A DNA stretch of 49,092 bases from CSP1-5 sp964348275 (GTDB lineage: Bacteria > Methylomirabilota > Methylomirabilia > Methylomirabilales > CSP1-5), in the NCBI GenBank assembly GCA_964348275.1, contig CAYGBT010000022.1, positions 1 through 49,092 of the forward strand, given 5' to 3'. The translations under genes and the position numbers were made by a program. How positions within the stretch are numbered: position 1 is the first letter of the stretch; each line of letters begins with the position of its first letter. This document shows positions 9,409 through 17,829 of this stretch, piece by piece. The notes below the pieces were generated by a model. That model worked only from the letters and a program-made list of their open reading frames with translations. It ran no database searches and was not told the origin of the DNA.

Positions 9409-9577
9409 CGGTGCCGTGTGAGGGTTTCCTCATGAACCTGCCGTTGCAGGTGGGTGCCCCGCATGCGCTTCAGGCTTCCCTTCGACAAGCTCAGGGCGTG
9501 CACACCGCGCAACTGTGAGGGCTCCCGTTTTTCCTCTGTTGGCTCAAGGAAACCTACCCCATCACGAACACGGCAGG
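9409..9577 (-). ncRNA. ssrS: 6S RNA (RNA polymerase regulator)
   Basis: The zapA to ygfA gap on the minus strand holds a long closable hairpin. Its ends pair as TGCCGTGT (from 9575) with ACACGGCA (to 9412), then GGTTTCC with GGAAACC, around a large bulge beginning TTGAGCCAACAG. The 3' half has AAGCCTGAAGC and CACCCACCT-n-AGGTTCATGAGG, resembling the conserved 6S 3' half. Length of about 167 nt, secondary structure and synteny (zapA-ssrS-ygfA) all agree. A GGGGGGTTTTT run follows at about 9394-9405 as a likely 3' end. 6S RNA sequesters the housekeeping RNA polymerase in stationary phase. Ends are approximate. Confidence 0.87.
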
Positions 9578-9589
9578 GGGTCTCGGCCG

Positions 9590-9910
9590 TCATTTTTTAG
9601 GCCCTCCAGGTGAGGGCTTCCGTGTGATCACTCCATCCAGCTCCGCTTCCAGCTCTTGAACCTTCGCCGCCGCTGCGGTCTCCTCCTTCTTTATCCGCTC
9701 CTCTAACTTCAGATAAGCGTCCGCAATATTCAGAGAGGCAAGGACCGCCATCTTGACCGAAATGACAGCCGTCCCGCCCGCCACTTCGTGGATCTGCTGA
9801 TCAACATAGCGAGCAACGCGTTGGGTGTACGCCGAATCCTCCCCCCCGAGCCCCCGGAGGGTGTAGCGCTCACCAAAAATTTCTACGTGCACGAGATCAC
9901 CCTGACCCAT
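9590..9910 (-). CDS. zapA: Cell division protein ZapA
   Basis: A 106-aa FtsZ-ring-associated protein. The N-terminus VHVEIFGERYTLRG and the following AYTQRVARYVDQQIHE helix match ZapA, and a C-terminal coiled coil (LKLEERIKKEETAAAAKVQELEAEL region) fits its dimer/tetramer form. The ATG overlaps the stop of the upstream coiled-coil gene (TAATG). The 6S RNA gene begins about 13 bases past its stop. Confidence 0.88.
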   Translation of the reverse strand: MGQGDLVHVEIFGERYTLRGLGGEDSAYTQRVARYVDQQIHEVAGGTAVISVKMAVLASLNIADAYLKLEERIKKEETAAAAKVQELEAELDGVITRKPSPGGPKK

Positions 9911-10173
9911 TATCGCCGCTCTTGCAATGCGGCCTCCACCCGGGAGACCTCTCCGAGAAGCTCATCCACCCGACCTCGGATCTCTTGGCGCTCGGTCTCG
10001 AGGCGCTCTATGGTCTTTTTTAAAGTCGTCTTTTCGGTCTGCGCCCGCTTGAGCTCCTCTTCCATGGTTTCTACACGACTCTCGAGGGCTTTCTTTTCCG
10101 ATTCACACTGCCGGAGCAAAGACACTACTTCCCGGACCTTCCCTTCTAGGTCCTGAAGCCGGTCGAGAATCAT
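9910..10173 (-). CDS. Small coiled-coil protein, ZapB-like
   Basis: An 87-aa protein that is almost entirely one predicted coiled coil rich in Glu, Arg and Leu (LEGKVREVVSLLRQCESEKK onward). Coiled-coil composition, size and position between pheT and zapA suggest a ZapB-type division factor, but low-complexity coiled coils cannot be assigned firmly by eye. Its ATG overlaps the pheT stop (ATGA) and its stop overlaps the zapA start, implying coupled translation. Confidence 0.7.
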   Translation of the reverse strand: MILDRLQDLEGKVREVVSLLRQCESEKKALESRVETMEEELKRAQTEKTTLKKTIERLETERQEIRGRVDELLGEVSRVEAALQERR

Positions 10174-12569
10174 CGCAAGACACCCCCTAGATCTCTCTCT
10201 AAGGTCTCCAGGATCCTCCCGTGAATCGCCGCCACTTCCTCATCAGTGAGGGTCCGGTCCGCCGAACGGTACTGGATCGAAAAGGCTAAGCTCTTTTTCC
10301 CCTCAGGAACTGGCTTTCCCCGGTACACATCGAAGATGTCCACCGCCTCCACGAGCGCCCCCCCCGTCCGAAAGATGGCTGCCTCTACGTCTGCGGCCGG
10401 CGTTCTTTCCGAGACAACCACTGCCATGTCCCGAAAGACTGCAGGATACCTGGGCAAGGGCCTATATCTCTCGGGAGGTCTCCGATGCCGGTCGAGGAGG
10501 TCCAGATCAATCTCCATGGCTACGCCACCTGTTTTGAGATCGAAGGTCCGGACCACCTCTGGATGGAGCTCACCGATCCACCCTAACACCTCGTCCCCGA
10601 GGACAATCTCTGCCTGCCGGCCAGGATGCAGATACGGAATGTCCGTCCCCGCCCTAAGAGCAATGGAGAACCCAACGAGCCTCTCAAGAGCCTTTAGGAC
10701 CCCCTTCAGATCGTAGAAGTCAACGCCTCCACCTTGTGCGTCCCACCAGGCGGGGAACCGATCCCCACCGGCAAGGATCCCGACTGCCCGCCCTTCAACG
10801 TTTCCGGCCGTCCCGGGTCGGGATCGAAAGATCCGAGCGATTTCAAAGATCTGTACGTCTCGACTCCCCCGGCTCTCGTTCAAAACGAGGTTTTCAACAA
10901 GAGAGGGGAGAATGAGACTCCGTAAGACTGCGTCACCTCCCAGGGGATTTCGAATACGCACCAGATGGCGCCGGAAGTCCCCTGTAGGCAAGCACAATTT
11001 ATCAAAAACCTCTTCACGTGTAAAGCCAAAATTGACCGTCTCTTGGAAGCCCCAGGCACTGAGGAGTCGCCGAATCTGTCGTTCGATGCCCGAGAATGGG
11101 GTCACCTCCCCTAGTTGGATTTGGCCCGCAGGCAAAGTCGTTGGAAGCTGATCAATGCCTTTCAAACGGGCCACTTCTTCGATCATGTCGATCTCGCGGC
11201 AGAGATCGAGTCGGTGGGTCGGAGCCAAGACCGCGAGGACTTTTGGTCCACGTCGTCTTACCCGGCACTGGACCCGCTTCAGCAGCCGACTTATTTCCGC
11301 CTCACGGACGGAGGTACCCAAGATTTGCCGGACTCGATCGACTCGAACTAAGAGAGGCGCAGGCCTCGGTCGTTTCACCTGGAGGTCGATGACGCCCCGG
11401 GCCACCTGTCCCCCGGCGAGCTCCACGATGAGCCGGGCCACCCGGTCCAGCGCACGGACAATCCCCTCCGGATCAACCCCCCGCTCGAACCGATAAGAAG
11501 ACTCGGTACTGAGGCCCAAGGCCCTGGCGGTTCTACGGATGCTTAACGGCTGAAACAGTGCACTCTCCAAAAGGAGGTTCCGGGTACCGTGTGTAACCTC
11601 TGTCGCGGCACCTCCCATCACCCCGGCGATGGCGACCGGCCTCACCGCATCGGCTATCACCAGCATCCCAGGATCCAGGGGGCGCTCCAGACTATCCAGG
11701 GTCACCATATACTCGCCTGTCGCCGCCCTTCGCACCACAATCCGCCCCTCTTCAAGCTTCCCGTGGTCAAAAGCATGAAGGGGCTGGCCCATCTCCAAGA
11801 GGACGTAGTTTGTGGCATCCACGACATTGTTGATGGGGCGGAGTCCTGACAGCGTGAGTCGCCGTCTCAACCAAAAGGGGGAGGGACCGATACTCACCCC
11901 TTGGACCACGCGGGCGGCGTATCGAGGGCAGAGGTCCGTTGCATCCACGGTCACTGAGGTGAGATCCCGGATCGGCAGTCCACCCTCCCGGGGCCTCGCC
12001 ACCTTGAGGTACAGGTCCCCCCCCGATACCGCGGCTACCTCCCGCGCAATCCCCCAATGCGAAAGACAGTCCCCCCGGTTGGGGGTGATAGCCATCAGGA
12101 AGAGGTGATCGTGCAGTCCCAAGGCCTGCGTGAGATCAACCCCCGGGGTCGCCTCCTCATCGAGAATGAGAATTCCAGTGGAATCTTCCCCAAGCCCTAA
12201 CTCTTTTTCAGAGCAGAGCATTCCCATGGAGCGCTCCCCTCGAATCAGCCCCTCTTCGATCTGCCGTCCATCCGGCAGGTGGGCGCCTGGCAGGGCCACG
12301 GGCACCGCAGCACCGATGAACAGATTTTGGGCACCACAGACGATCGGGACCGCCGATCCTCCCACATCGACCTGACAAAGGCTCAGCCCCTCCTCCCGAG
12401 GATGGGGATGGACGGCCCTGATGCGCCCGACAACCACCTTCTTGAAGGCAGGCCGGACTTCCTCGATCCCCTCCACCTCAAGGCCAGTCATGGTGAGGTG
12501 CTGGGCAAGCTCCATAGGGCTCTGGGCAATCTCCACGAGTTCCTGCAACCAATTGAAGCTCACCTTCAT
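10170..12569 (-). CDS. pheT: Phenylalanyl-tRNA synthetase beta subunit
   Basis: Beta chain of the (alpha-beta)2 enzyme that charges tRNA-Phe (799 aa, normal length). Visible domains: N-terminal EMAP-like tRNA-binding fold (about 40-150), B3/B4 editing region, the B5 region (about 400-480) and a C-terminal FDX-ACB domain (RYPLPRYPAVFRDMAVVV onward). The ATG is preceded by AGGAGGTGAGG. Unusually, the pheS partner is not adjacent but about 6 kb away, separated by genes on both strands, so pheT needs its own promoter. Confidence 0.96.
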   Translation of the reverse strand: MKVSFNWLQELVEIAQSPMELAQHLTMTGLEVEGIEEVRPAFKKVVVGRIRAVHPHPREEGLSLCQVDVGGSAVPIVCGAQNLFIGAAVPVALPGAHLPDGRQIEEGLIRGERSMGMLCSEKELGLGEDSTGILILDEEATPGVDLTQALGLHDHLFLMAITPNRGDCLSHWGIAREVAAVSGGDLYLKVARPREGGLPIRDLTSVTVDATDLCPRYAARVVQGVSIGPSPFWLRRRLTLSGLRPINNVVDATNYVLLEMGQPLHAFDHGKLEEGRIVVRRAATGEYMVTLDSLERPLDPGMLVIADAVRPVAIAGVMGGAATEVTHGTRNLLLESALFQPLSIRRTARALGLSTESSYRFERGVDPEGIVRALDRVARLIVELAGGQVARGVIDLQVKRPRPAPLLVRVDRVRQILGTSVREAEISRLLKRVQCRVRRRGPKVLAVLAPTHRLDLCREIDMIEEVARLKGIDQLPTTLPAGQIQLGEVTPFSGIERQIRRLLSAWGFQETVNFGFTREEVFDKLCLPTGDFRRHLVRIRNPLGGDAVLRSLILPSLVENLVLNESRGSRDVQIFEIARIFRSRPGTAGNVEGRAVGILAGGDRFPAWWDAQGGGVDFYDLKGVLKALERLVGFSIALRAGTDIPYLHPGRQAEIVLGDEVLGWIGELHPEVVRTFDLKTGGVAMEIDLDLLDRHRRPPERYRPLPRYPAVFRDMAVVVSERTPAADVEAAIFRTGGALVEAVDIFDVYRGKPVPEGKKSLAFSIQYRSADRTLTDEEVAAIHGRILETLERDLGGVLR

Positions 12570-12617
12570 CGGATGTCCTCACCTCCTGAGCAGAAAATTG
12601 CATGGGCGAAGTTCATG

Positions 12618-12654
12618 TGTCAAGCTGTTAAACGGCGCCCTTTCCTTGTGTCAA
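12618..12654 (-). promoter_or_regulatory. Candidate pheT promoter region (two TTGACA boxes)
   Basis: Two perfect -35 hexamers on the minus strand, TTGACA at 12649-12654 and at 12618-12623, lie 50-90 nt upstream of pheT. The -10 sequences at 17-18 nt (TTAACA/TAACAG and CAATTT) are weak, so which one is used is uncertain. A local promoter is expected because the upstream gene is divergent. Confidence 0.45.
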
Positions 12655-12772
12655 GGAATTCGGGGAATTTTGAGTGGGGGCTCTGGACCGATTCTTGCAC
12701 GGGACCTGCCAGACGGCAGAGATCCGCGAGGGTCCGAGGGAAAAGGGATGTGGGACAGGGAGGCAACCACAC

Positions 12773-14038
12773 ATGATCGGCGTTAAGTGTCCAAAGTGCG
12801 GATTGATGCAGATGGCCCGGCCGACGTGCAAATCTTGTAACTCGGCACTGGACGGGCCCGTGCCGCGGCACACTCCCGCCCAGGCGTCCGTCGGGCGGCC
12901 GATCTCTCCCTCCCCGAGACCAGGGGGCCCCATCTACCGGACCGAGGAGCCACCCCCATTTATGGCACCGGAGGGACCCCCATACGCGACCCAGGAGCCA
13001 CCCCGATTTCAGGAGCCATCCCCATTTATGGTACAGGAAAGTCCCCCATATGGTCCCTCCGACGACGGCTTATATTCCGGACCCGAGACACTTCCGATCA
13101 ACTTCCTCATCTTCCACGGTAAGGGGGGATCGCTCTTTGGGATCAAGATCGTCAACATGCTTCTGACGCTCCTCACGCTGGGAATCTACCATTTCTGGGG
13201 GAAGGTGAAGGTCCGAAGCTACATCCTGAGTCAAACCGAGTTTGGAGGTGACCGGTTCGCCTACCACGGGACGGGCAAAGAACTGCTCATCGGATTTCTG
13301 AAGGCCGTGGTGATTTTCGCTATTCCCCTCTTTGGACTCGTGATCCTACCGGAGCTCACCGGCGCGAGCGAGGCCGCCAAGGGTGTGGGATTCTTCATCG
13401 CGTACGGCTTGGCCTTTGTGGCCATCCCACTCGCCATGGTGGGGGCGCGGCGCTATCGCCTGAGCCGAACCTCGTGGCGGGGCATTCGCTTCTCGTTCCG
13501 GGGTTCGGCCAAAGACTTCGTCAAGCTCTTCATCAAGGGGTCCTTCCTGAGCGGAATAACTTTCGGACTATACTACCCGTACTTTGAAACCCAGAAATTC
13601 GGCTTCATGACGTCCCACTCCTACTTCGGAAACGAGAAATTTCATTTCGACGGGGAGGGGCGGGATCTCTTTGGTCCGTATTTGCTGGCGGTGCTCCTCT
13701 CCTTACCGACCCTGGGTCTTTACTATTTCTGGTTCCAGGCCAAGAAGCACCGCTACTTCTGGGAAAACACCAGCATTGGCAATGCCCGGTTTCGCTCCAC
13801 CGTCACGGGCGGCGCCCTGCTCACGTTGACATTGGGGAACTTTCTCTTACTCATACTGACCTTGGGCCTCGCTTGGCCGTGGGTGGTCGTCCGGAACATC
13901 CAATTTACCTTCCGGTACTTGACCCTCGAGGGTGCCCCGGATATGACACAGATCGCGCAGCAAGCCCAATTTGCCTCGCCTACCGGTGAAGGGCTCGCCA
14001 GCTTCCTGGATCTCGACACAGGCTTCGACTTTGGGTAG
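12773..14038 (+). CDS. DUF898 (YjgN-family) membrane protein with N-terminal zinc ribbon
   Basis: A 421-aa predicted inner-membrane protein of unknown function. The N-terminus carries a zinc-ribbon-like pair, CPKC (6-9) and CKSC, followed by a Pro-rich linker with repeated EPPPF/EPPRF/EPSPF units. The rest is the DUF898 fold: several membrane segments and the recurring pattern ITLGIYHFWGKVKVRSY, TLGLYYFWFQAKKHRYFW and TLGLAWPWVVVRN. The start was set at the ATG before the zinc ribbon, with GGGAGG 12 bases ahead. It is followed by an M48 protease gene, a pairing also seen in proteobacteria. Confidence 0.85.
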   Translation: MIGVKCPKCGLMQMARPTCKSCNSALDGPVPRHTPAQASVGRPISPSPRPGGPIYRTEEPPPFMAPEGPPYATQEPPRFQEPSPFMVQESPPYGPSDDGLYSGPETLPINFLIFHGKGGSLFGIKIVNMLLTLLTLGIYHFWGKVKVRSYILSQTEFGGDRFAYHGTGKELLIGFLKAVVIFAIPLFGLVILPELTGASEAAKGVGFFIAYGLAFVAIPLAMVGARRYRLSRTSWRGIRFSFRGSAKDFVKLFIKGSFLSGITFGLYYPYFETQKFGFMTSHSYFGNEKFHFDGEGRDLFGPYLLAVLLSLPTLGLYYFWFQAKKHRYFWENTSIGNARFRSTVTGGALLTLTLGNFLLLILTLGLAWPWVVVRNIQFTFRYLTLEGAPDMTQIAQQAQFASPTGEGLASFLDLDTGFDFG

Positions 14039-14149
14039 ACCTGACCCGGCCTTCTGTGTTCTCCTTTCTCAAGGTACGCTCCTCCTCGCCAGGACCATGG
14101 CTTGCGGCCTGACAGGCTCCAGTGCCAGAAGGGAAATCAACCGACGCTG

Positions 14150-15268
14150 ATGAAGACCGACTGGGAAGGATACTATTTGGACGGCCGGACCGCCGTGCGC
14201 TGGCGGGCAGCTATCCGCCTGATGCGTAGCGGGCTCGAGGCCAGTGTTGAGAACGGCGCGAGGCTCTGGTGGCCGTATCGAGAGATTCGCCAGACCCAGG
14301 GCTTCTATGCGGGGGAAGAGGTACGTCTGGAGAAAGGGGGCGACATTCCGGAGGTGCTCCTGGTTTCAAATCCGGCATTCCTGGCCGAACTGCAACGGGT
14401 CGCTCCGGAGTTGGCGGGTCGGTTCCACAACCCCGCCTCTCGCCGGATGCGGGCCAAACTGACTATCGTCGCCGCCTTCGCGGTCATCGGGATCACGTCG
14501 GTCCTCTACTTTTGGGGTATCCCGGCCATGGCTGGCCTGATCGCGACCCGTGTTCCGGTCTCGTGGGAAGAGCAACTGGGGCAGTCCGTGGTCGACCAAA
14601 TGGCCCCGCCCTCGGCGCAATGTACAGATCCGGTTCGGATGCGTCCCATCGAGGAGATCATGACCATTCTCACGAGCACGCTCCTAGACTCCCCATACAC
14701 CTTTCGCGTGATGGTGGTCGACAACCCCACCGTGAATGCCTTTGCAGCTCCCGGGGGATTCATCGTCGTGTTCCGGGGGTTACTCGAGCGAACCCGAACC
14801 GCCGAAGAGCTGGCCGGCGTTCTCGCCCACGAGCTGCAGCACATTGTGAAGCGCCATGCCACTCGCATGGTGATTCAGCACGCATCGACCGGGCTTCTCT
14901 TCGCCGCCCTCACCGGAGGAGGGGGGGATCCGGCAGCCTTTGGGTTGGAGGGTGCACGCGTCCTTGGCGTACTGCGATATGGCCGCCATCATGAGGAGGA
15001 GGCGGACGCAGAGGGAATGCGAATGCTCGCTGCAGCGGGGATCGAAGTCAGCGGAATGATCACCTTTTTCGAGACACTGCAGCAAGAAGGCATGGAGGTG
15101 CCGGAATTCCTGAAATATGTGTCGACGCATCCGAGCACCGCGGACCGTATCAGGCGCCTGAAATCGCTGGCGGCACAGGTGGAAGGGCAGCCCGTTAAAC
15201 TTCTCCCAGGCTATAAGTGGACCGACATCCACCAGATTTGCCAGACCACCGCTGAGAATCGACCGTGA
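14150..15268 (+). CDS. M48-family membrane-anchored zinc metalloprotease
   Basis: A 372-aa protein with a cytosolic N-terminal domain, one membrane segment (LTIVAAFAVIGITSVLYFW, about 105-123) and an M48 peptidase domain. Catalytic HEXXH is in LAHELQHIVKRH and the third ligand Glu is in RHHEEEADAEG; STHPSTADRI is the usual C-terminal motif. The ATG at 14150 was preferred to an in-frame TTG at 14102 because the family pattern begins near YYLDGRTA; neither has a strong ribosome-binding site. It is likely co-transcribed with the DUF898 gene and may act on membrane proteins, which is an inference. Confidence 0.85.
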   Translation: MKTDWEGYYLDGRTAVRWRAAIRLMRSGLEASVENGARLWWPYREIRQTQGFYAGEEVRLEKGGDIPEVLLVSNPAFLAELQRVAPELAGRFHNPASRRMRAKLTIVAAFAVIGITSVLYFWGIPAMAGLIATRVPVSWEEQLGQSVVDQMAPPSAQCTDPVRMRPIEEIMTILTSTLLDSPYTFRVMVVDNPTVNAFAAPGGFIVVFRGLLERTRTAEELAGVLAHELQHIVKRHATRMVIQHASTGLLFAALTGGGGDPAAFGLEGARVLGVLRYGRHHEEEADAEGMRMLAAAGIEVSGMITFFETLQQEGMEVPEFLKYVSTHPSTADRIRRLKSLAAQVEGQPVKLLPGYKWTDIHQICQTTAENRP

Positions 15269-15569
15269 CCGTGGCAGCCCGAGATACGGCAACCCACCAC
15301 ACCCGAACACTCTCGACGCGTACGGACTCGGATGGCATGACGACCATCACTTATCCTATTTCGCGACCGCCTGAACCAGTTGGTCCCCTCGACCGCTTCC
15401 TCCGCACCCACCACATCGAATCCACCCGCGTAATCCTGAAGAGCCTGGAACGCGGGACAACCGTCCCAGCCGGGGACGGTTTCCCTGCCGGGGCGATAGG
15501 CGACACGCCTCGGCTGTAGCCGGTCGCCACTGATGGCGGGCAAGCAAGAGGAGGCCTGGAGTACACACA
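15269..15569. other. Intergenic region without a convincing gene
   Basis: A plus-strand frame of 84 codons (15265-15519) starts at a GTG overlapping the M48 stop (GTGA), which would allow coupling, but its product matches nothing I know and is Thr/Arg/Pro-rich. The minus strand is also open across it. A gene remnant is possible; no promoter or terminator stands out. Confidence 0.3.
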
Positions 15570-16790
15570 ATGGGACGAACGGCACAACGCATAGTGTATC
15601 TCGCGATTCTTCTGGCGTTTACCACCATGGCTCGCGCGGAAGATATGACCGGCGTGAAAAAGCTTCTAGAAGATTTGCGTGGGGCGGACTACAGGCATGC
15701 ATGGGACGCCGCGAAGAATCTCTCGAAATTTCCCCAATATAAGGCAGAGATAGTGCCCGCCTTGATCGAGGCTCTCAAGTATGAATGGCGGCACTGCTCA
15801 GGTGATATACGGCAAACCATCGCCCGCTCTCTCGTGGAGTTGAGGGCCAAAGAGGCAGTCTTACCCCTGCTGGAACTCGTCAGAAGTGGAAAAAACATCG
15901 AGCACGGGTGTGTTGAATGTGGAGGCTGCTTTCTCGTTCTCACGCCGGGCGATGAACTTATCGACAGGAAGCATGACCCTTTTTCCGGGAGTGATGTGTT
16001 ATGGGCAGTTGACCAGTTGGCTGATTTTTCTCATTTGAAGCCCATGGCCGATATTGTATCGGAAGGCAAATGGAAGGCTCAGCTCATAACGACTATCGGT
16101 AAGGTAGGTCATCCACGGTACGCATATTTCATCGCTGGCTACAAGAAGGACCCCGCTGCGGAGGTAAGAATAGCCGTCGCCCATGCCCTAGGGTTAGTCA
16201 AGAACGATGAAATTACCATCCCTGTGTTGATTCAGCTTCTGAGCAGGACCAATGAGCATTTCCTTGTCAGATGGGAAGCCTCCAATTCCATGGTAGCAAT
16301 AGGCAAAAGAGGAGATGCTCAGAACATCGGGGAGCGACTAGGGGATCTCTTGAGGGAACGCGAAAAGCTCACCGTCGTCTTGACGGCCAGGGCATTGGCC
16401 ATCCTTGGTCAGGAAAAGGGTCTTCTGAAGCTCCGCGACATGGCCACCGATCAAGACCCCAAGATCCGCCAGGAAGCAGTGTTGCATCTCGGTAATATCA
16501 AGGACACCGGTTCAAAAGAGATCTTGGGCGAGAGGCTGAACGATGACAATTTCGCCGTGAGGGCCTGCGCGATATATGCGCTCGGACAAACCGGTGAACC
16601 GTCGATCATCCCGACCCTCAGGAAGGCATTTGAGGATTCAAGCGACTACAAAACCAAGCTGGAGAAAGAGCTGAACGACGCTTCTCGCGAGAAAACGCTG
16701 AAGCAAAAATACGGCTTGGAGGTTTTTGACTTGAGAGAAACGTTGCAGGAAGCGATCGATATCATTCAGAAAGGAACCGGCAAGAATTAG
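15570..16790 (+). CDS. Secreted HEAT-repeat protein
   Basis: A 406-aa protein with a clear signal peptide (MGRTAQRIVYLAILLAF, cleavage likely after ARA at residue 23) and HEAT-type helical repeats such as VPALIEALKYEWR, AVLPLLELVRSG, VRIAVAHALGLVK, IRQEAVLHLGNIKD and VRACAIYALGQTGE. An insertion at residues 114-120 has the cysteine cluster CVECGGC (CxxCxxC). Such repeats usually bind proteins; no enzymatic motif is visible. Base composition looks lower in GC than the neighbouring genes, suggesting separate acquisition. GAGGAGG lies about 15 bases before the ATG. Function unknown. Confidence 0.8.
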   Translation: MGRTAQRIVYLAILLAFTTMARAEDMTGVKKLLEDLRGADYRHAWDAAKNLSKFPQYKAEIVPALIEALKYEWRHCSGDIRQTIARSLVELRAKEAVLPLLELVRSGKNIEHGCVECGGCFLVLTPGDELIDRKHDPFSGSDVLWAVDQLADFSHLKPMADIVSEGKWKAQLITTIGKVGHPRYAYFIAGYKKDPAAEVRIAVAHALGLVKNDEITIPVLIQLLSRTNEHFLVRWEASNSMVAIGKRGDAQNIGERLGDLLREREKLTVVLTARALAILGQEKGLLKLRDMATDQDPKIRQEAVLHLGNIKDTGSKEILGERLNDDNFAVRACAIYALGQTGEPSIIPTLRKAFEDSSDYKTKLEKELNDASREKTLKQKYGLEVFDLRETLQEAIDIIQKGTGKN

Positions 16791-17211
16791 GGCTCTCGAT
16801 CTTTATCACATCCGCGAAGCACGCTACTTCAGACCCTCGACCTTTTCTCCCATACCTCCCCCACCGAACCCGTCACCCTTCTCGAAGGAACGCCGCCCGA
16901 CTGAATCGTGGCCTGGAGGTTCAACTCTCCTTCTACAAAGGGTGATTGACAGAAAATGGCTCCCCTCTTAGTACAAGTTAATTGCAGTCTTGGGCAGTTT
17001 TAGGGTCAGACATTCGCAATTTTATATTGTCTCGAGTACGGACGAGAAACCCAGCTGGCCTCCACTTCACAGCGCACACCTCTGTGCTTGGCGAGAAACA
17101 CTTGAAGCGCACTAGAAAAGAGGGACTCGCACGAACTGCCGGTGGCCGAAGGGCGGGGTGCCGCCGACCGGAGCAGGGGTCAGGAATGAGCAGGGTGGCA
17201 AAACGGACATC
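16791..17211. other. Intergenic region, AT-richer, no gene recognised
   Basis: Between the HEAT gene and the convergent ybaK-like gene. It has a plus-strand TTGACA near 16946 with a poor -10 17 bases on, and an AT-rich stretch around 16975-17030 (short inverted repeat CAAT-TTTAT-ATTG). A 77-codon plus frame at 16982 looks non-coding. This may be the remains of an inserted element, but no transposase could be read. Confidence 0.3.
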
Positions 17212-17703
17212 TTAGGTCAGGTCGAGAATGCGGCCGCTGGTGGCGTGGAGGATGTCGGCAGCCCGGAGGCGTAGCATGACGTCGGTACTTCCCCCACCGG
17301 CATAGATCTCGTCCATCCCAAGAACTCCCGGATCGATGAGGACCGGCAGCGGTCGTCGATGGCCGAACGGAGGTGTCCCGCCCACAGGAAACCCGGTCAT
17401 ATCCTCGACCTCCTCACGGGTCGCGATGCGGGCCTTCTTCCCCCCGACTCCATTGAGAAGCTTTTTTGTGTTCACCCGGGCGGTGCCCCGCACGATCACC
17501 AGATAGGGTTCCCCGTCGACTAGAAAGAGGAGGGATTTTACTACTTGCTCGGGCCTTACCCCGAGGGCGACCGCAGCCGTCTCGACCGTTGGAGTCGGCT
17601 CACCTGGACGGATCAGCTCCCCGGCGATGCCCCGCTCGGCCATCCACTGGGCGACGCGCGTAGCGCCATCCGACTGGTTCACGGTTGACGGTTCACGGTT
17701 CAT
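17212..17703 (-). CDS. YbaK/ProX-type aminoacyl-tRNA deacylase domain protein
   Basis: A 163-aa single-domain protein of the YbaK/EbsC/ProXp family, which hydrolyses mischarged tRNAs (for example Cys- or Ala-tRNA-Pro). The conserved core is visible: VKSLLFLVDGEPYLVIVRG (with the key Lys), VGGKKARIATREEVEDMTGF and PVGGTPPFGHRRP. The ATG start and the first residues (MNREPSTVNQ) lie inside a tandem 7-bp repeat array, so the N-terminus is repeat-derived. A start further in (Met21) would cut the first helix. Confidence 0.87.
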   Translation of the reverse strand: MNREPSTVNQSDGATRVAQWMAERGIAGELIRPGEPTPTVETAAVALGVRPEQVVKSLLFLVDGEPYLVIVRGTARVNTKKLLNGVGGKKARIATREEVEDMTGFPVGGTPPFGHRRPLPVLIDPGVLGMDEIYAGGGSTDVMLRLRAADILHATSGRILDLT

Positions 17704-17824
17704 AGCCGCACGCCCCAGGACGGGTTCACAGTTGGCAGTTCACGGTTCACAGACCGGCCTTCACCGTGAGACCCCTCCCCCATCGTTTGTTTTCTTGTGA
17801 ACCGTGAACTGTGAACCGTGAACG
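17676..17824. repeat. Heptad repeat locus between the SDR and ybaK-like genes (inverted arms)
   Basis: Three tandem arrays of a degenerate 7-bp unit. GGTTCAC-type units occur four times at 17676-17703 and four times at 17723-17750; the inverse GTGAACC type occurs four times at 17797-17824. A 15-bp perfect inverted repeat (17738-17752 with 17809-17823) could fold as a hairpin. Confidence 0.9.
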
Positions 17825-17829
17825 ATCCT

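Noticed and set aside
15265..15519. 84-codon plus-strand gene coupled to the M48 stop
   Set aside because: The GTGA overlap is suggestive, but the product is low-complexity with no known pattern and the region is open in other frames too.
16982..17215. 77-codon plus-strand frame before the ybaK-like gene
   Set aside because: Composition is non-coding, there is no ribosome-binding site, and the sequence looks like an AT-rich remnant.
17676..17824. CRISPR array
   Set aside because: The units are 7 bp, tandem without spacers and degenerate; no cas genes are in the window.
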